Shown: positions 22,286 through 33,234, counted from the first letter of the stretch. The stretch: DNA of 64,000 nt from Rhabdophis nuchalis (GCA_039707465.1 CM077643.1:199913605-199977604); one strand, 5' to 3'. Program-made: numbers and translations. The notes: generated by a model not told the origin, from the sequence alone.

Positions 22286-23298
22286 TAGGACCTTTTATTG
22301 TATTATTGGATACTAGAGTCCATTTAATACATGGTAGATATATTTATGACAAAAAGAATATTAAAAGCTATTCTTGAGTCTCCTCAAACATGTACCAAAT
22401 CATTCCTCCTTTTATATCACACATGAGATTTGCTGAACTCAGACATTTCATTTGTTTTCCAGATGTGTGTCTCACAACATCACACAAGTGAGTGAGTAGT
22501 ACTACAACTTCACAGAAGAAGACGGATTCTTAAGATGGTTGTGGCTGGAGGTGCAGATCTGTCAGGGATTTATCCAACCGCATCTCACCACAGGCTAGAA
22601 TAGCTTTTCTGCAAACATACACAAAACCAGCCTCATTGGCCTCTTCAAACACATCTTTTCAAGCATTCAGAACCAAGAAAATCACAAGAGATTGTGGCTG
22701 AGTACAAACACATAGATGAATAGCATTGTGTTCGTTTCTCCACCTTATTTTACATTTTGAAATGCCTGAGGAAAATTGCATGCAAGGTCTGCCTTTAAGA
22801 ATGATAATGGTTGCAATACATATGCAGGCCTCTTACAGGTTATTGTGTTCATGTTCACTCTCTGGAGAAAAGGAAGACGAAAGAAGTGTGGGTTAGGGAT
22901 CAAGATGCAGAATTTCTTTAGATGAAAGATCTAGAAAAGTAGAGTTGGGGGAAGGAGATATCTTCAAATTCTTAGCAAAAAATATCTGTGCTTCTTAAAC
23001 AAATCTATGAAAAACATCCCAGAAGCAAGGTTTTGTGGCCAGAGAAAACTGACAAAGGACAGGTAAGAGATTCAGTAAAATCAATCTGCATCCCCTTTCA
23101 TACCCCAATCTTCCTCAGTGTGGCAGCCATAGCACCTAGGGCATAACTTGTGAGAAGGGACAAATTGGTGTGTGCTTACATTGAGGGTTTCTCTTAGCTC
23201 TTCACACATAGCAAATGATGGGAGATGGAGTGAATTGTAGAGCATCGGATTTGCCTCATATATGGCAACACAAATATGTTTAAATAGATTTGAAGAGG
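22286..23298. other. Unique-looking DNA, no gene seen
   Basis: Nothing recognisable on either strand. Confidence 0.4.
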
Positions 23299-23306
23299 GT
23301 CTGCAC

Positions 23307-23509
23307 CAGAGGTCTCATTCTCGCAGCCCACGGGCCAATTGCGGCCCGCAGGACGGTATCTTGTGGCCCCCACCGTGATATGAAAGTATAATATTATACT
23401 TTCATATCACGTATCTTATTCATATCAAGTATATTATTATACTTATGCGGCCCAGCCTCACCCAGACTGCCTCCAGTGGCCCCCAGATAAATTGAGTTTG
23501 AGACCCCTG
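23307..23509. mobile_element. 203-bp hAT-type MITE, first of a back-to-back pair
   Basis: The ends CAGAGGTCTCATTCTCGC and GAGTTTGAGACCCCTG are inverted repeats; the interior has 'gggccaattgcggcccgc'. TSDs GTCTGCAC (23299-23306) and GTCTACAC (23510-23517) differ by one base. Its right TSD is also the left TSD of the next element. Confidence 0.8.
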
Positions 23510-23517
23510 GTCTACAC

Positions 23518-23802
23518 CATGGGTGTCAAACTTGATTTCATTGAGGGCTGTACCAGGGTTGTGATGACCTCGGGGGAAGGGTGGCCAGGGTGGGCCTGGC
23601 CAGCTTGACATCACACATGTCGGGGGTGCGAGTAGTCCGAGTGCTCTGCTAGCAAAAATGGGCTCCTGGGCTCCATTTTCGGTTGGGACAGCCTCCTGCA
23701 ACCCTCTATCAAGAAAAATGGAGCATGAGAAGGACCCTGTTTCCACGGTGACCCCGTGGGCCAAATCTAAGCACCTTGTGGGCCTTGAGTTTGACATCTG
23801 TG
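23518..23802. mobile_element. 285-bp hAT-type MITE, second of the pair
   Basis: The ends CATGGGTGTCAAACTTG and GAGTTTGACATCTGTG are inverted repeats of the CAGGGGTGTCAAACT family. TSDs GTCTACAC (23510-23517) and GTCTAAAC (23803-23810) differ by one base. Insertion appears to have re-used the target duplication of the neighbouring MITE. Confidence 0.75.
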
Positions 23803-23810
23803 GTCTAAAC

Positions 23811-24060
23811 TGTTAGATATTCAGACAGAAGGAGTTCGAGCCAGGCAGGTTCAAATAACAGCCGTTTATTTGAAGGCAACAAGACAAGCGAAGGATAGAA
23901 CTGAACAAGTAACAAACGTGCGGTAGACAGGGGCTTCCCCTTTTGGCAGCTATTTAAATAAGAACTGCCAAATGGGAAACCAATCAGGAGGCCTGGCAAC
24001 CCAATTCCAGCCAGTCACGGCTGAGCCAATCAGACACGACTGGCTGTTACCAAGCCTACA
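23811..24060 (-). mobile_element. Candidate solo LTR
   Basis: On the minus strand it starts TGTAGGC and ends TATCTAACA, so it has TG...CA borders. It contains CCAAT-box signals (plus-strand CCAAT at 23980 and again near 24022), a TATTTAAATA TATA-like box at 23951-23960 and an AATAAA signal at 23865-23870, in the order promoter then polyadenylation site. This is the layout of a retroviral or Gypsy-type LTR. There is no convincing TSD and no internal coding region, so the call is tentative. Confidence 0.5.
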
Positions 24061-24065
24061 AGGGT

Positions 24066-24127
24066 GAGGTCGAAGACTTGCAGCCGGTCATAAGTCGAGG
24101 ACCGGTTGCAAGTCGAGGACCTCAACA
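24066..24127. mobile_element. End fragment of the 'tcgacttac' TIR repeat
   Basis: Contains two tandem 'aagtcgaggacc' blocks, the terminal motif of that family. Confidence 0.5.
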
Positions 24128-24981
24128 TAAACAATGTTCCTATTCCAGGACAACACCCGTCTTCCTTTCCATCAGGACCATCAGTCGAACTCAAGCAAAT
24201 ACCAGAGGACTATTGGAGAAGTTTTTGAATGAAATATGAACAGGTAGGTCATTTAGTTATTTAGAATAACTTTAGAAAGTTTAAAATAAGACAGCAGCTC
24301 ATATTTGGGTGAAAAGATCATGTGAAAATTAAAATGGAGAGAGAAACTGAACCCAAAAATCAGTTTATTTATTAAACTGATAATAACTTTAACTTTATTA
24401 TTTTATTAATTTTAACTTTATTTCATTTCAGTGTTGCCCATCTCATTGATAACAGCAACTCTGAGTAGCTACTCCACTTTATGAAAGGCGAAAAGGTTGG
24501 AAAGAGTAAAAGTGAAAAGTGAATAGAGGATAGAAGAAAGGAAAAGTGGAAGGGGAAAGAAAAGAGAGGGAATTGGAGAAAGTCAGGAGAGAAATTGGAG
24601 AGCTTTGTGAATTATATGCTCTGAAATATGAAGATAAGAATATAAAAAAAGCCCAGCTGGATAAACCAAAGAGCCATCAAGATTTGGATTCTTTATCTCA
24701 GTGGCTAACCAGATTTATTAATGAAGCTGACAAATGTCAGCCGGAAGGTTGATAATCCTGTTATTTTTGCTTTTTGTAAGCTGATATTTAAGATAAGCTA
24801 CCACATCACAGAGGAAAGAAATACTCATCAAGGCTAGATGCTAGTAAAAGTATGATCCACCATTTGATGTTTATCCAAAGCCTATGCAATAGTTTTGCTT
24901 AGTACTACTTCACATTTTATGCTATTACCTTTAAAGTGGATACTAAAATATCAAATAGCGGTTTCCAATATTAACACCTAA
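24128..24981. other. Unique-looking DNA, no confident gene
   Basis: A 68-codon open frame at 24546-24752 encodes a lysine/glutamate-rich peptide with coiled-coil-like composition but no recognisable family. It lies in purine-rich DNA, where such frames arise by chance. Confidence 0.4.
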
Positions 24982-25248
24982 ACAAACAACTTTAAAGCCT
25001 CTCAGAATGAGATAAATGGCATCCATGGGCATTTTGGCTGGCAGGGTGCTGTAGGAGGTGTCATCCCATCTGCCGTCCATCCCGTCGCCCCACACCCTGG
25101 CCAACCCATGGAGAACAACTACAATATTGATCCAGCCCTCGAAGAAATCCAGTTTGACACTATGGTAGATGACACTACCAACATTAAGTGTTTTCTATAT
25201 TTTTGCTGCCATCTACTGGTTAGTTGGATATTTGAAAACCAAATATGA
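24982..25248 (+). other. Unidentified coding-like segment
   Basis: An 88-codon stretch without stops, ending in TGA at 25246-25248, sits in otherwise stop-rich DNA. The middle part is GC-richer than its surroundings and reads like real protein: blocks include HGHFGWQGAVGGVIPSA, HPVAPHPGQPMENNY and NIDPALEEIQFDTMVDD. The only methionines are internal. I cannot assign a family. Possibilities are a host exon, a processed pseudogene fragment or an unrecognised transposon ORF. No splice sites were assigned with confidence. Confidence 0.3.
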
Positions 25249-26228
25249 TAGTGCTATTTAAGACATTCATTAAGCCTAAGTGATTTTTTTTTTTAGTAAA
25301 CAGGACTTGAACAGGAAGATTATAGACTCCTTGTATCAGTATAAAAAAATACACTTTCTGTTTACTTTTGCAGTTTATCAAATCAAAGCCAATGCAACTG
25401 AGACTTTCAGCAATAACACATAATACAAAGGGTCTTTTATATGCAAAAATGTTTTTGGTCTAATTGAAGACTTGAAAGAAATAAAAGCTCTCTGTCATTC
25501 AAAAAGCAGTATTTGTAGGCCTTAATAGTCCATTTCCTTTTGTTCTTTAAAGCTTCATCACTGTTTATCTGTCTTGAAGTTAATATTATGAGCAGTTTGG
25601 TAAATTCCCATAACACTTTTCTTCAATCTTCATTTCCCAGTCTAAGCATTAATGGAAAGGCAATATTTCAAAGTAAATCCAACAAACGCAACTAGCAAAA
25701 AAACAAAAACAAAAACCCCCACATTGTTTGTTTTAGTAAAACAAACTTCATTAAAAAAATATACTTCTGGATTTGATATGATACAACCACTCTGTTCCAA
25801 TTTCATATCTTTTCCCAGTATAAAGAACATCAGATGATGGCGTTTTGAGGGCAAAAAGGACAAATAAAAACCAAAGTTTGCTTCAACCAACTATATAGGT
25901 CATGAGCAGTCCAGTGGCAAGTTGCCAGTTTCTGCAAAAGAAAACAATTTCTTTGAGCTAGTGAACACATTTAGAATACAAAAAGAGCATCTTATAAATG
26001 CTTTACAAAATGGGTCCCATGTGAAGTTTAACTAGTCTCAGAAGGGCAGCCATGGTGGGTGTCACTCATCACAAAAATACCTATTTACCAAAAGGAAACT
26101 GAAATCTTGTTGACTCTTCAGCTCCTTATGATGCGCCGCGTCTTTGTGACTCATAACACAGATCAATATGAAGTCCCATTGTGATCTCATAACACAGATA
26201 AATAAAGGTTTGTTCTCTCTCTCCCATA
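25249..26228. other. Unique-looking DNA, no gene seen
   Basis: AT-rich; nothing recognisable. Confidence 0.4.
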
Positions 26229-26236
26229 ATCTATAT

Positions 26237-26462
26237 CAGGGGTAGTCAACCTTTTTATACCTACCGCCAACTTTTGTATCTTTGTCAGTAGTAAAACTTT
26301 CTAACCGCCCACCGGTTCCACAGTAATGGTGATTTATAAAGTAGGGAAGTCAATTAAATTTTAAAAAGGAAAGTGCTTCAGTATCGGACAAAACCTCTAC
26401 CGCCCACCATGAAAGCTGGACCACCCACTAGAGGGTGGTAGGAACCAGGTTGACTACCACTG
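26237..26462. mobile_element. 226-bp hAT-type MITE
   Basis: The ends CAGGGGTAGTCAACCTTT and CAGGTTGACTACCACTG are inverted repeats. Perfect 8-bp TSDs ATCTATAT lie at 26229-26236 and 26463-26470. The interior contains 'ggttccacagtaatggtg'. A second copy of identical length is at 29719-29944. Confidence 0.9.
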
Positions 26463-26599
26463 ATCTATATCATCTGCTGCTTAAATAAACCTCTGCTAGA
26501 AGGAAGTGTTCCACACCTTGGTGGGAGCATAAGATGTGACTTTATTTTGTCTAGACTCCTTTTTAACTTTATCCTAATATTACTTTAATCAGAAAGAGC

Positions 26600-26600
26600 A

Positions 26601-26635
<35 letters not shown>
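26600..26635. repeat. (TG)n(TATG)n microsatellite
   Basis: About ten TG units followed by about four TATG units. Confidence 0.9.
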
Positions 26636-26667
26636 AAAAAGATAGACAGACATCACAATCTGTAGGT

Positions 26668-27360
26668 GTCCTCTTTTAGAAGCCTGGTTTTCCAACAATA
26701 ACTCCATCAATAAGCACATCGACCTGCTACCAGCTTACCAAGCATTGAGGCACTGGAAAAGATCTGGCAGGATGAGTAGAGACCAATTCCTATCATGGAG
26801 TAGAGATTGACAGCACCATCACCCTTTGGGCATGCAGATTTATCCTGCGAAGGCATAGCCACCCCAGTCTGAATACTGAGGAGCCCGGTAGAGCTGCCTC
26901 AAGCTGTAACAGACATGGGCAATGAAGAACGAGCTGGGCTGGTTACAAGATCAAAGGCAAAACAACAAATGCATCTTGCTGATATATCAAATATGCCTGT
27001 GAGGCAGAGGAGCAGTCCTGTGTGGGATGGGACTGGAGAGAATGCTGTTAAAGCAACATCTGACTGCTCAGCGTCATTCCCTGGGGATGAGCAGCCTAAG
27101 CAGTGTGCGATAGGGGGGAAAATAACAGGAGCTAAGCCTTAATCAATTAACATGTGTGAAGTAAAAATCACAGAACTAATTACAAGTGGGAGGCAAGTGG
27201 ATGGGCCAAATTGATCAATGATGTATAAAGGCAAATATCTCTTCAATGGTAGTTTCTACACTCTGACGATGTTAGCAGAGGCTAACGAAAGCTAAGTGGA
27301 TATATTTTAATATTTTAAGTTCTGGAGATCGTGATGTCTGTCTCTTCTTTTATAGCTGCA
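26668..27360 (+). mobile_element. Penelope-like element 3' part
   Basis: The plus strand encodes LLEAWFSNNNSINKHID, LPAYQALRHWKRSG and then a stop, corresponding to the C-terminal edge of the GIY-YIG endonuclease region and parallel to the minus-strand copy at 3.85-4.03 kb. About 480 bp of non-coding tail follows, with a perfect stem-loop at 27263-27290 set between CTGACGA and GAAA. An in-frame 75-codon ORF at 26915-27142 inside the tail has no recognised domain. RT is absent, so this is a truncated relic. Confidence 0.55.
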
Positions 27361-27435
27361 CCTGGAACTCATATTTTTAGTTTAGTTGTGTGTGTGTGTG
27401 TGCGTGTGTGCACACACAAAGAGAGACACATATTA

Positions 27436-27656
27436 ACAATAGCACTTAGATTTATGTACCACCTCATATTGCTTTATAGCACTTTCTGAGCCCTTTACAA
27501 ATGTCAGCATGTTGCTCCTAACAATCTGGGTCCTCATTTTACCAACCACGGAAGTTGGAACATTGAGTCAACCTTAAGCTGGTCAGGATTGAACTCCAAG
27601 CTGTGGGCAGAATTCATCTGTAATACTGCATTCTATATACTGTGCCACCATGGCTG
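27436..27656 (-). mobile_element. Sauria-type SINE, diverged
   Basis: On the minus strand: a tRNA-like head ('gtggcacagtatatagaatg'), the body ('tggttggtaaaatgaggacc') and the 'agtgctattgtt' end. The promoter boxes are mutated, so the copy is old. Confidence 0.72.
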
Positions 27657-27659
27657 ATA

Positions 27660-28920
27660 TACAGAGAAATAGTTTCATTGTTTGGTTTGGAGTTTTGTAA
27701 GATATTCCAAAATTCCAACTTGGAAACTAGCATGTAAAACCGTCAGCACAGAATTGCATTCTTTTTATAACCATAGACTCACGGTATTATTCATTTAGAG
27801 TTAGATTACATAGAAGTATTTAAGTATGTGTGTTTTTCCGTTTTTTTTCTCAGTTATTTACTTACAGAAAATCAAATGTTACAACTGTGGTATCCTTATC
27901 TTGCCATTTATACAATTTTAACTAAGATTTCTGTTTGGCACAAAGAAATTTTAGAAATAATGCTTACTTTCTAGTAATATTAATTAATTCATCTTATATA
28001 AGTAATTATATACCACATTGTTGGTGGGAGTTTTTTTTTTACTTCAAGACATTATAAGCAATATTTTCTTGCTAATTTTACATATTTTAATCTCATGTTT
28101 CCTTAGAAAAAGCTCAAGGGAGCTAAGAGCAATGATAAAAGTATCCTGAATGAGTTTAAAACAACACTTCTAATCCAACATCAAACCAAATTGTTTTTTT
28201 AAAGCAGCAAGAAATCATATAGAATAGAGGTCTGAGAAATTATACAAAATCCAGAAAGAGCTCAAACAGCTCGTTAATTTTATTATCAATTTATGAAAGG
28301 TGTTAAAAAGAGGGTGAAATGTGATTTCCTTGGAAGACAGTTTCTATTTATTGCTATTTGATTTGGACTTTTAACATTTTATTGAGTTTCTTCTTTTGAA
28401 ACTTGTCTGATTTGTCATATCAAAATAAAAGTCTGGAATCTCAAACATCAAAGGCTTCAGCAACAACACTGTATTAAGAGTGAAATCCAATATCATACAA
28501 ACTCATTGAAGCATTGGGACTTTCTCCCTATCTACAGATTCCCACCTCATGAAAATGCAAAATGTACTGTCATCTACATTATCTCCAGAGGACAAGGGGA
28601 CAGGTATTAAAAATTGCATCCATGAACTAACTTATTTAGATTACACTCAATGTCCAGGAACTCTGCCACACCATCATGTATTTCACCTGCAAATCAAGAC
28701 AGGCAGAGACCTAATCCAGGAACCCCACCATTCCCCACTGACTCTATATTCAAAATGAGTTCAGCATGTTGTGACGCTTGCAGGCTTACAATCATAAAAG
28801 TCCTGTCTTTTTCATCTTTTCCAAGTCTACAATGGAGATGTGCACATGTGTGAAAAACAGGACCTCATGATGGTAAGACCACACACATTCCTTGCACAAC
28901 CATTCACAAAGTATTGTATA
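27660..28920. other. Unique-looking AT-rich DNA, no gene seen
   Basis: Nothing recognisable on either strand. Confidence 0.4.
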
Positions 28921-28923
28921 AAG

Positions 28924-29277
28924 TTGTCAGTTGAACTTCTCAGTCTGGTCTTCAGTCTGGTCCTCTAATGCAGTGTTGCTCAACCTTGTCAACTTGAAGA
29001 TGTCCGGACTTCAACTCCCAGAATTCCCCAGCCAGCATTCGCTGGCTGGGGAATTCTGGGAGTTGAAGTCAGGACATCTTCAAGTGGCCCAGGTTGAGAA
29101 ACACTGCTCTAATGGAGCCAGACAATACTCTCTCCTGATTGGTTGTGAGCTGATCAGCTTCTCTATAAAAGGAGCTGTGTCAGCCAGGGAGTTCAGTTAC
29201 CTCACAGGCAGTATTGAATAAAGAGCTGTTAGGAATCACTCTGGCCACACCTCCATTCTTCACGCAGAACTTAACAG
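28924..29277 (+). mobile_element. Candidate LTR split by a hAT MITE
   Basis: Downstream of the MITE lie ATTGG (reverse CCAAT, 29138-29142), TATAAAA (29164-29170) and AATAAA (29217-29222), followed by a short terminal region ending 'cttaaca'. Promoter, start region and poly(A) signal within about 150 bp is typical of a short LTR. The 5' border (near TGTCAG at about 28924) and TSD are not certain. Confidence 0.5.
28971..29106. mobile_element. 136-bp palindromic hAT-type MITE inside an LTR
   Basis: The same family as 21369-21495 (ends CAGTGTTGCTCAACC and GTTGAGAAACACTG). Perfect 8-bp TSDs CTCTAATG lie at 28963-28970 and 29107-29114. It is almost a perfect palindrome about its centre. Confidence 0.9.
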
Positions 29278-29279
29278 GT

Positions 29280-29710
29280 ACAGAAAGTTCTTTTGTATTG
29301 TGCACACTCTCTCTTTTAGATTATCCTTCTACCATTGCCTCCACTCTGTCACAAATCTAACTTCTAAAAGGTAACCAAGTGTTTTGCAAATGTCATGGCA
29401 GTGAGCAGATGTATTTGTTGCTTTGGTTTCCAAACACAATAAGCACAACAGTAAATAAAGAGCATTATTATTAACTTAAGCAAACAGTTAAAAGCATAAT
29501 GTAGAAAGCATGTATTTGCATACCAAACAAGATGATACCCAAATCTCTTACAAGCTATCAAGTGCTTTTTAATAATGAAAGCCGAGATACCCCAAGAGTG
29601 GCCAATTTCCACAATAGCCACTGCTTGTTCTGCATAAGAAGCTCCCGGCTTAAATGCCAGTGCTAGGGTTATTATTAAAAACTGGCATGACTGGGTGGTT
29701 CATACCTCGA
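29280..29710. other. Unique-looking DNA, no gene seen
   Basis: Nothing recognisable. Confidence 0.4.
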
Positions 29711-29718
29711 ACATAAAC

Positions 29719-29944
29719 CAGGGGTGGTTGACCTTTTTATACCTACCACCCACTTTTTTATCTCTGTTAGTAGTAAAATTTTCTAACCACCCATTGGTTC
29801 CACAGTAATGGTGATTTATCAAGTAGGGAAGTCAATTAAATTAAAAAAAGGAAAGTGCTTCAGTATCAGACAAAACCCCTACCACCCACCATGAAAGCTG
29901 GAACGTTCACTAGTGGGCGGTAGGGACCAGGTTAACTACCACTG
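29719..29944. mobile_element. 226-bp hAT-type MITE, second copy
   Basis: Ends CAGGGGTGGTTGACC and GGTTAACTACCACTG. Perfect 8-bp TSDs ACATAAAC lie at 29711-29718 and 29945-29952. Same length as 26237-26462, with scattered substitutions. Confidence 0.9.
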
Positions 29945-29952
29945 ACATAAAC

Positions 29953-30806
29953 AGACACACACCTTTTCTTTAAGGCTAAGAAAAGTGGAAATAAGTTATG
30001 AACTCATCTTTTGCTTATATCTAAGGCAGAAGAAAGACTCTATTTCAGTTCAGGGACCCAGAAGATTTGCCTCTATCATTCTCAGTGAGAGAGATTCACA
30101 AATGATATAGAATGCTATTTCAAAAAGGACTGATCAGAGGACTTAACTTCATGTACACAGCAAGAAGATTCCCTATTCACTCTTTTAAATGGGATGGATC
30201 CTATTAAAGAACAGGCCCATAAGATGCTGCCTTTGGTGATGCTTCGTAAGTGGAAAAATAAATAAATCCGTAGACTACAACTGTGATTGTTTAGTATATC
30301 CATATTAAAACTGTAAGCGCAGCTCCATTCACCTAACCTCATATTAGAGGTTGGCCATCAGCCATTACATTTTATGTTAGTGGACTTTCTTGTTTACTCA
30401 AAAATTAGGATAAACTATGCTAATGGGGTTTTCCAGCTGTAGCCCCAACATGCTCTAATTTGCATTAGGTGAGGAGCAAGGCTGTGCTTTTTCTGACACT
30501 TAGCTCTAAGCAAACACTTGGCATACAAGTGGTGCATAATGCTTCTAGATTTCACCGGAAGCAATGTTAAGTTCACGGTCAGAATTTTTTAAATAAAAAT
30601 ATCTGTTTTCAGATGCTCAAAATCATTTACTGACAATCATTGGTTTCCAAAATTCTGCCCAGCAGTCTATAAGAAAGTCTTGCTGTAAAGGTAGTTAATT
30701 ACATGAAAAACAGTGAATGAAACTCCAGGTTACGTATTTTATTTTTTGAAATTTTGGAACTGATCAAGAAGTTTTTCTTTTCCATGTTGAGTTTCAATGA
30801 TTGCCC
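29953..30806. other. Unique-looking DNA, no gene seen
   Basis: Nothing recognisable. Ends at the L1 target site. Confidence 0.4.
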
Positions 30807-31487
30807 AAGAAAATATATTTGGGGGGCGTGGCTAATGATCGAGTAGAGTGAGGACGTTTCCTCCATTTTGTAGGTTTTTTTTTCAACAAAAATGTGGATT
30901 AAAGAGGTTAATATGCACCGTTAGAAGCCAAAATTGTTTACAACGGTCTTGGAAAGGCTGAGGAGTCAGAAGATCGATTTTTAGAGCAATAGGTCAAACC
31001 GGACTGCTTGAATTTCAAAGTTTCGTTTCTTCGTGGGAAGGCAGAGGATTGACCGAAGGCGGCCGAGGTAGGAGGGAAGTTGCCCTTTGTCTTGACAAAC
31101 ACCGTGATTTGCATGTTTTTTTACTTGCTACGAGGCATAAGCACAGGCTTGAAAGTTAAGTAAACAGTGGAAGATTAGCTGATAGCACGTGGATGGCAAG
31201 TCCTTTGAACTTTTGAACCTTTTAAGTGGAGTGTTTAAGCTGGATGTAGCAAGTAAGTTTCCTGGGCAACGCCTAAAAAAATGGATACTTGAGGGGCTGG
31301 AAGATATACTGCATTCTTATAAATTGAGGATTATAGCCCTCTTACTTTTGTTTTGGCTTCTTTGGTGCATTAAACGCCGTCTCAGCCTTATTTTACTTGG
31401 GTTTTTGCCCTTATTTCTTCAATAAAGACCCTCTTGGCAGAGAGGTTTAACTCTTTTCTTTTTAAAAAAAAAGATTATTGCTTCGAC

Positions 31488-32528
31488 ATGACGACTCAAC
31501 AGCCTTCTGAACTCGAACGAATCATCGTGGCATTAAATACAATTGGGGAAAAACTAACTAGTCTAACTGACCGTATGGATAACATGACATTGGAAATCCA
31601 AAAAACCAAAGAGGAAATAAGTGAAATGAATATTAATTTTGCAAAGCAGAACGTGGAGATTAAACTTATGAAGGATGAAATTGAACAGATTCATGTACAT
31701 GAGGCGCAGACTGATCGTAAGATTGAGGGGATCTTTTTTAAAAATCAGGAACAAGACAGGAGAATTAGTCTTTTGGAAGAAGATGCAAGAAAATATAATG
31801 TTGTTATTTGTGGAATTCAGGAGGATAAGGTGGATAATCTGAAGCAAAGAATGTTAAAATGGCTGAATGAACTTGACGCATCAATTGTATATACGGCAGC
31901 AGACCTAGTAAGTGTTTTTAGAGTCGGCTATAAGAGACAAAACGGAGCTAATAGAAATGTTCTAGTGAGATTTGCAAACCTTGGAGATAAACTAGAGGTT
32001 ATGGCAAAAATAAGGGACCTGGGAGGAGTCCCAAAATTTGAGGGGAAAGAAATTCAAGTTTTTCCAGACATATCTAGAGTAGAAAGAGCATGGAGATTCT
32101 TTTTAAAACCAGTTACAAAGGTCTTGAGAGACAATGATATTAAGTATAATTGGAGACCACTACAGCAGTTGAAATTTTTTTACAAGGGGAGAATGCAAAC
32201 TATTACTCCGGAAACGGATGCAATAAGACTAATACGGGAGTTGGGGCTGATTGAGAAAGACGAGGATTTAACAGAAATTAAAGATCATATGCTTAAGATG
32301 GGTGGAATACAAGTGGAATCTCCAACATTGGAAGAAAAAGGAGCAGTTGGTGGCCAAGATCCTAAAAGTTTAAAGCGGAAAGAAATCTCTCCGGCAATGT
32401 CCGAGCATAAGAAAACTCGTGAAGAAACAAAGCGAGCGTCAGACAAGGAGGAGCATCTTAGAAGAAAGCAGGAAGCTGAGTGCGGGGAAAAGCCAGCGTT
32501 ATCTTCTTTTTTTGAAAGTGGAATATAA
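31488..32528 (+). CDS. L1 ORF1 protein (RNA-binding chaperone), intact
   Basis: A 346-codon frame without breaks from ATG 31488. Upstream in-frame codons have no ATG, and this is the first one after the 5' UTR. Known role of the family: a trimeric RNA-binding nucleic-acid chaperone that coats L1 RNA in the cytoplasm. Residues ~8-100 form a coiled coil with leucine/isoleucine heptads (LERIIVALNTIGEKLTSL). A short RRM-like domain follows (RKYNVVICGIQED at about 119, NVLVRFANLGDKLEVM at about 180), then the C-terminal domain with LRDNDIKYNWRPLQQLKF and ITPETDAI at about 232-268. A charged lysine/glutamate tail closes it. Length fits L1 ORF1p. The element around it lacks ORF2, so the protein would work only with ORF2p from elsewhere. 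Confidence 0.88.
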   Translation: MTTQQPSELERIIVALNTIGEKLTSLTDRMDNMTLEIQKTKEEISEMNINFAKQNVEIKLMKDEIEQIHVHEAQTDRKIEGIFFKNQEQDRRISLLEEDARKYNVVICGIQEDKVDNLKQRMLKWLNELDASIVYTAADLVSVFRVGYKRQNGANRNVLVRFANLGDKLEVMAKIRDLGGVPKFEGKEIQVFPDISRVERAWRFFLKPVTKVLRDNDIKYNWRPLQQLKFFYKGRMQTITPETDAIRLIRELGLIEKDEDLTEIKDHMLKMGGIQVESPTLEEKGAVGGQDPKSLKRKEISPAMSEHKKTREETKRASDKEEHLRRKQEAECGEKPALSSFFESGI

Positions 32529-32743
32529 GAACAGCCTGAAAGAAATGACCCGATCATGGGCATGCCCCCTCCCCCACACTCTTTATATAGAGGCACAACC
32601 CGAATGAGGATGTGGGGGATGAAGACTAATTGTTATTTGTTGTTGTTGTGTCTTATGTTTGTCTTTGTTTTTTTTTATTTGGTGGTGGGATTGTAGCACG
32701 GAAAGGAAGAAGAGGGGTTAAGATTAAGAAAATCACAGTTTAA

Positions 32744-32887
32744 ATGCGGTTTATAAAAATAATGACATGGAACGTGAAGGGAACAGGGAATCAGATTAAG
32801 AGGAGGAGGTTGGAGCTCAAAATTGGTATAAATGTGATAAAGTTAAAAAGTTTTGGCAGAAATTGGAGGAAACGATATTTGAAATGA
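32744..32887 (+). pseudogene. L1 ORF2 N-terminal stub, frame lost at deletion junction
   Basis: ATG 32744 begins the L1 ORF2 endonuclease start (MTWNVKGTGNQIKRRRLE, the beta-strand carrying the first active-site Asn). After about 22 codons the sequence jumps to ORF2 C-terminal DNA in another frame and stops at TGA 32885-32887. No endonuclease or RT function remains. Confidence 0.75.
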
Positions 32888-33234
32888 CGAAGAAAAGAAT
32901 AACATTGAGATTAGAAACTATATTATTATTGATAATTAAGGAATTAGAATTAACAAAACATGAGAAAGAATTGATTAGAATTATGATTATAATGGGCAGA
33001 ATTATAATAGCAAGATATTGGAAAATAGAGACGAATATTAAAATAGAAGAGTGGTATTGTGAAATGTGGAAATTAGCTTTAAATGATAAAATGACATGCG
33101 ATATTAAATTTAGAGAGGGCGTTTATAAAAAAGACGTTTTTTGGAAGACTTGGAAGCCATTTGTGGACTATGCACTTGGGACCTTGGATGCTTCGACACC
33201 TGTACCCAGAGAACGTGGATTTTGGAGGACTTAA
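32827..33234 (+). pseudogene. L1 ORF2 C-terminal fragment
   Basis: Open from 32827 to TAA at 33234. It starts with CDKVKKFWQKLEETIF, equivalent to the conserved region just after the 'WWECPKIKKFW' motif near the L1 ORF2 C-terminus, and ends in GFWRT. This C-terminal segment has RNA-binding roles in L1 but no catalysis. It has no start codon of its own at the junction and is out of frame with the stub. Confidence 0.75.

Noticed and set aside
24546..24752. 68-codon coiled-coil-like ORF as a small gene
   Set aside because: Purine-rich DNA gives Lys/Glu-rich frames readily; no homology or flanking gene structure recognised.
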